Position numbers and translations under genes: made by a program
Shown here: positions 6,145 to 8,742 of the stretch, in pieces
Position numbering within the stretch: position 1 is the first letter of the stretch
Layout: every line of letters begins with the position of its first letter
Notes under the pieces: model-generated
Told to the model about the DNA's origin: nothing
The model's input: the letters and a program-made list of their open reading frames with translations, nothing else
Database searches by the model: none
Source: Acidobacteriota bacterium
GTDB taxonomy: Bacteria; Acidobacteriota; Vicinamibacteria; Vicinamibacterales; UBA823
DNA length: 8,742 nucleotides
Assembly: GCA_002720285.1 (NCBI GenBank)
Contig: PBHT01000043.1
Coordinates: 25,035 to 33,776, forward strand
Reading direction: 5' to 3'

Positions 6145-6711
6145 ATGGTCTTGGTTCTGGACAACTATGATTCGTTTACCTACAACCTCGTGCAGTACTT
6201 GGGCGAACTAGGCGCACGGCCCGTGGTGCGAAGGAATGATGAACTGACAGTGGAACAGGTGGAAGCTATGAAGCCAAGCCGCATTGTCATTTCTCCAGGA
6301 CCGGGGAGGCCCGAGCAGGCGGGGATTTCGGTTGAGCTCATTAGGCGTCTTTCCCCTCAGATACCGGTGCTGGGTGTGTGCCTTGGTCATCAAGCGATTG
6401 GGGTAGCCTTTGGCGCTCGGGTGACACAGAGCCCGAGGATTAGGCACGGTAAATGTTCGAGCATCGGTCACGACGGTCAAGGGGTCTTCAAGGGACTTGG
6501 TGAAGCTTTTGTAGCAACCCGCTATCACTCCTTGATGGTGAAGAGAGATGGCCTTCCGGAGGAGTTAAAGGTTGGTGCGTGGGCAACAGACGACAATGCC
6601 ATCATGGGCTTCAGGCATGAGCGCTTGCCAGCCCATGGAGTACAGTTTCACCCTGAGTCGATTTTGACCGAAGTAGGTAGTCGTCTATTACAGACTTTCT
6701 TGGAGATGTAA
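6145..6711 (+). CDS. trpG: Anthranilate synthase component II (glutamine amidotransferase)
   Basis: The 188-residue class I glutamine amidotransferase supplies ammonia from glutamine to TrpE. The catalytic triad is visible: C79 in GVCLGHQ (77-83), H169 and E171 in VQFHPES (166-172). The oxyanion-hole motif SPGPGRP is at 50-56, and the N-terminus DNYDSFTYNLVQYL is typical of TrpG/PabA. The spacing is 2 bases after trpE, with GGAG at 6136-6139. Since trpE is the direct neighbour and no pabB is in view, TrpG is the best name, but such subunits often also serve PabB in folate synthesis, and that cannot be excluded here. It stands alone, fused to neither TrpE nor TrpD. Confidence 0.95.
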   Translation: MVLVLDNYDSFTYNLVQYLGELGARPVVRRNDELTVEQVEAMKPSRIVISPGPGRPEQAGISVELIRRLSPQIPVLGVCLGHQAIGVAFGARVTQSPRIRHGKCSSIGHDGQGVFKGLGEAFVATRYHSLMVKRDGLPEELKVGAWATDDNAIMGFRHERLPAHGVQFHPESILTEVGSRLLQTFLEM

Positions 6712-7733
6712 TGTTCTCAAGTCTATTGAATAAGCTCTTGAAGCATCATGACTTGTCGGAGGAAGAAGCAGCTGAAGCAATGGCAGAGATTATGGCTGGG
6801 AATGCTGCGGCCGCACAAATTGGTGCGCTATTGATTGGTCTTGCGATGAAAGGAGAACGACCGAATGAGATAGTTGGTTTGGCTCGAACGATGCGTGCGA
6901 ATGCAGTTCAGCTGACTAAACCACGGTCTAACGTGTTCGACACCTGTGGAACCGGAGGAGATCAATCAAATACCTTTAACGTGTCATCGGTTGCGGCACT
7001 TGTTCTCGCTGGCTGCGAGGTAACCGTAGCTAAGCACGGCAACCGCTCGGTTTCTAGTCGATGTGGCAGTGCGGACTTATTTGAAGCCTTAGGGGTGAAC
7101 GTGGCCGCATCACCCTTGCAAGTTGAGCGCTGTCTAGATGGCGCAGGGATCGCTTTTTTCTTCGCTCCGACGTTCCATCCGTCTATGAAACACGCAGGTC
7201 CGACACGAAAGGATCTCGGAGTCCGCACAGCATTTAATTTATTGGGCCCTCTTACGAATCCAGCTGGTGCGACTCGTCAGTTAGTTGGAGTTCCTCGGCC
7301 AGAGCATACCGAACTTGTTGCGAGGGCGTTTGCATTACTTGGTTCTGATCACGCCTGGGTGGTGCACGGGGCTGATGGTCTGGATGAAATTTCCACTACC
7401 GGTTATACGAAGGTCTCTGAATGTCGCAATGGCGTGGTTAATACATTTTATGTGCATCCGGCAGAGCATGGTATTTCACGTGCGGATATGGTCGAGTTAA
7501 AAGGGGGGAGTGCTGATGATAATGCTGCGATTGCTCTTTCAGTGCTAAAGGGTGCGAAGGGGGCGCCGCGTGATGTCGTCGTGCTAAATGCCGGAGCGGC
7601 ACTTCTTGTTGCTGGGCGGGTCAAGAACCTTCGAGATGGGGTCACGAGGGCAAGTGAATCTCTTGACTCAGGTCAGGCAAGTCGAAAACTGGAAATGATG
7701 GTTGAGCTCTCCCATCAATCTGTCGAGGGGTAG
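6711..7733 (+). CDS. trpD: Anthranilate phosphoribosyltransferase
   Basis: TrpD transfers phosphoribose from PRPP to anthranilate, the second step of the tryptophan branch. The 340-residue length is normal for the monofunctional enzyme. Motifs in order: the PRPP-binding DTCGTGGDQSNTFN (77-90), KHGNRSVSSRCGSAD (108-122), the anthranilate-channel segment HPSMKHAGPTRKDLG (156-170), RTAFNLLGPLTNP (172-184), and VVHGADGLDEIS further on. The initiating ATG shares one base with the trpG stop (TAATG), and GGAG lies 5 bases upstream, so translation is coupled to trpG. Confidence 0.97.
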   Translation: MFSSLLNKLLKHHDLSEEEAAEAMAEIMAGNAAAAQIGALLIGLAMKGERPNEIVGLARTMRANAVQLTKPRSNVFDTCGTGGDQSNTFNVSSVAALVLAGCEVTVAKHGNRSVSSRCGSADLFEALGVNVAASPLQVERCLDGAGIAFFFAPTFHPSMKHAGPTRKDLGVRTAFNLLGPLTNPAGATRQLVGVPRPEHTELVARAFALLGSDHAWVVHGADGLDEISTTGYTKVSECRNGVVNTFYVHPAEHGISRADMVELKGGSADDNAAIALSVLKGAKGAPRDVVVLNAGAALLVAGRVKNLRDGVTRASESLDSGQASRKLEMMVELSHQSVEG

Positions 7734-7738
7734 TTCGG

Positions 7739-8566
7739 ATGATTAGCCAGGGTGATCGGTTCAGAGAAGGTGTGAAACCTACGGCGGATCTTTTGGACGC
7801 CATCGTTGCGGCCACGCGTGTGGCGATCTCGGAACGGCGATTAAGGATACCGGAGCGAATATTGGAAGAGGAGGCTTTGAATCGGACACCAAACGGGATC
7901 GGGTTTCAGGTTGCAATATCAAAACCAGGTGAACTTAATGTGATTGCGGAATGCAAAGGTCGATCCCCCTTAAAAGGAGTGCTTCGTAAAGACTACGATG
8001 CTCCCAGTTTAGCTAAAGACTATGAGCGAGGCGGCGCATCGGCCATTTCCGTGTTAACCGAACCAACCTTTTTTGATGGATGCTTGGATCATCTTCGCTT
8101 AATCCGAGAGGCCGTGACATTGCCGCTTCTCCGTAAAGATTTCGTGGTTACTGATTATCAGCTATTGGAGGCGCACGCGGCCGGAGCTGACGCGGTGTTG
8201 CTGATAGTAGCAGCGTTAGATCCCAAAATTCTCGGACAGTTAATTTCAAGGGCTAATGACGCATCTTTGGCTGTGATTGTTGAAGTGCATGACGAAGAGG
8301 AATTAAGGATAGCAGTCGACGTTGGTGCACGGATTATCGGTGTCAATAATAGGGACTTAAGGACGCTTGAAGTGGTCGTGGAAACGAGCGAGCGGTTGGT
8401 CGGAAGGATGCCAAAGGACGTGATTGCGATAGCCGAGAGTGGGCTAAAGACACGCCAGGAGCTTCTGACGCTGAAAGCCAAGGGATTTCACGGTTTCCTA
8501 ATTGGGGAGACGCTCGCTCTGTCCCCGAATCCAGGAAAAACATTGGAGACGATGCGTGCCCAGTGA
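7739..8566 (+). CDS. trpC: Indole-3-glycerol-phosphate synthase
   Basis: TrpC closes the indole ring and decarboxylates 1-(2-carboxyphenylamino)-1-deoxyribulose 5-phosphate to indole-3-glycerol phosphate. The 275-residue (beta/alpha)8 barrel shows the expected active-site residues: E71 and K73 in IAECKGRSP (69-77), K133 in LLRKDF (130-135), E182 in VEVHDE (181-186), N203/N204 in GVNNRDL (201-207), E233 and S234 in AESGL (232-236), and the phosphate loop FLIGE (253-257). The loop reads SPLKG, where SPSKG is common, a mild variation. The start is ATG 7739 with GAGGGG (7725-7730) 8 bases upstream and 5 bases after trpD. It is not fused to TrpF, unlike the E. coli protein. Confidence 0.96.
   Translation: MISQGDRFREGVKPTADLLDAIVAATRVAISERRLRIPERILEEEALNRTPNGIGFQVAISKPGELNVIAECKGRSPLKGVLRKDYDAPSLAKDYERGGASAISVLTEPTFFDGCLDHLRLIREAVTLPLLRKDFVVTDYQLLEAHAAGADAVLLIVAALDPKILGQLISRANDASLAVIVEVHDEEELRIAVDVGARIIGVNNRDLRTLEVVVETSERLVGRMPKDVIAIAESGLKTRQELLTLKAKGFHGFLIGETLALSPNPGKTLETMRAQ
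8545..8548 (+). promoter_or_regulatory. Ribosome-binding site that decides the trpF start
   Basis: GGAG, inside the end of trpC, lies 7 bases before GTG 8556. No ATG is available in the trpF frame before the conserved KVCGIT motif, so this site and the GTG define the start. Confidence 0.6.
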
Positions 8567-8742
8567 GACTGGTCCTGTCCGAGTAAAGGTGTGCGGTATC
8601 ACCAATGTCAATGATGGTGTTCGCGCGGCAAGGCTTGGTGCTTCGGCCCTAGGGTTTATCTTTTGGCCGCACAGTCCTAGATACGTCTCTCCTGAGCGTG
8701 CGGCATCAGTGGTTGAAGCGACAGGGCCGATGACCTCTGCCG
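8556..8742 (+). CDS. trpF: Phosphoribosylanthranilate isomerase, C-terminus cut by window edge
   Basis: TrpF performs the Amadori rearrangement of phosphoribosylanthranilate, the step between TrpD and TrpC. Only the first 62 codons are in the window; the frame is open to the edge. The family signature is clear: VKVCGIT (residues 10-16, with the catalytic cysteine C13), then LGASALGFIFWPHSPRYVS, matching the conserved GADALGFIF...SPRYV block. The start is GTG 8556, overlapping the end of trpC by 11 bases. The ATG at 8552 belongs to the trpC frame. The overlap indicates translational coupling, and trpB and trpA would be the expected next genes. Confidence 0.93.
   Translation, partial: MPSETGPVRVKVCGITNVNDGVRAARLGASALGFIFWPHSPRYVSPERAASVVEATGPMTSA

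Overview
The window suggests a free-living bacterium with moderate GC, most likely a member of Acidobacteriota. That is an inference from two things: the bifunctional AroD-AroE fusion, and the neighbouring secreted 'GMSGSP' SpoIVB-type (S55) protein, a combination I associate with that phylum. No rRNA or other taxonomic marker is present. I see no sign of mobile DNA, CRISPR, tRNA or rRNA.

Layout: two genes run leftward (1-2773), two gene clusters diverge from a 424-base intergenic region (2774-3197), and a rightward biosynthetic operon fills the rest (3198-8742). The leftward pair is a secreted S55-like protein followed, 2 bases later, by a secreted beta-propeller protein that runs off the left edge. 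The rightward operon is aroDE-trpE-trpG-trpD-trpC-trpF. Its genes overlap or sit within 5 bases of each other, and trpF is cut by the right edge. trpB and trpA are expected beyond the edge. AroDE performs two consecutive shikimate-pathway steps. TrpE/TrpG convert chorismate to anthranilate, TrpD adds phosphoribose, TrpF isomerises the product and TrpC makes indole-3-glycerol phosphate. The operon therefore joins part of chorismate supply to the tryptophan branch.

The most interesting region is the leader between the divergent promoters and aroDE. It has a near-consensus sigma70-type promoter (2890-2918) and a 29-codon ORF with a Shine-Dalgarno sequence (3002-3091). Residues 14-20 of that ORF read WFWFIYF, so all three aromatic amino acids are represented. 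It is followed by an 11-bp intrinsic terminator with six T (3134-3166), whose 5' arm can instead pair over 10 bp with a segment (3072-3081) just downstream of the aromatic codons. This is the architecture of a ribosome-mediated transcription attenuator. Unusually, it appears to read tryptophan, phenylalanine and tyrosine together, which makes sense for an operon that begins with a common-pathway gene. None of this has been tested beyond reading the sequence by eye.
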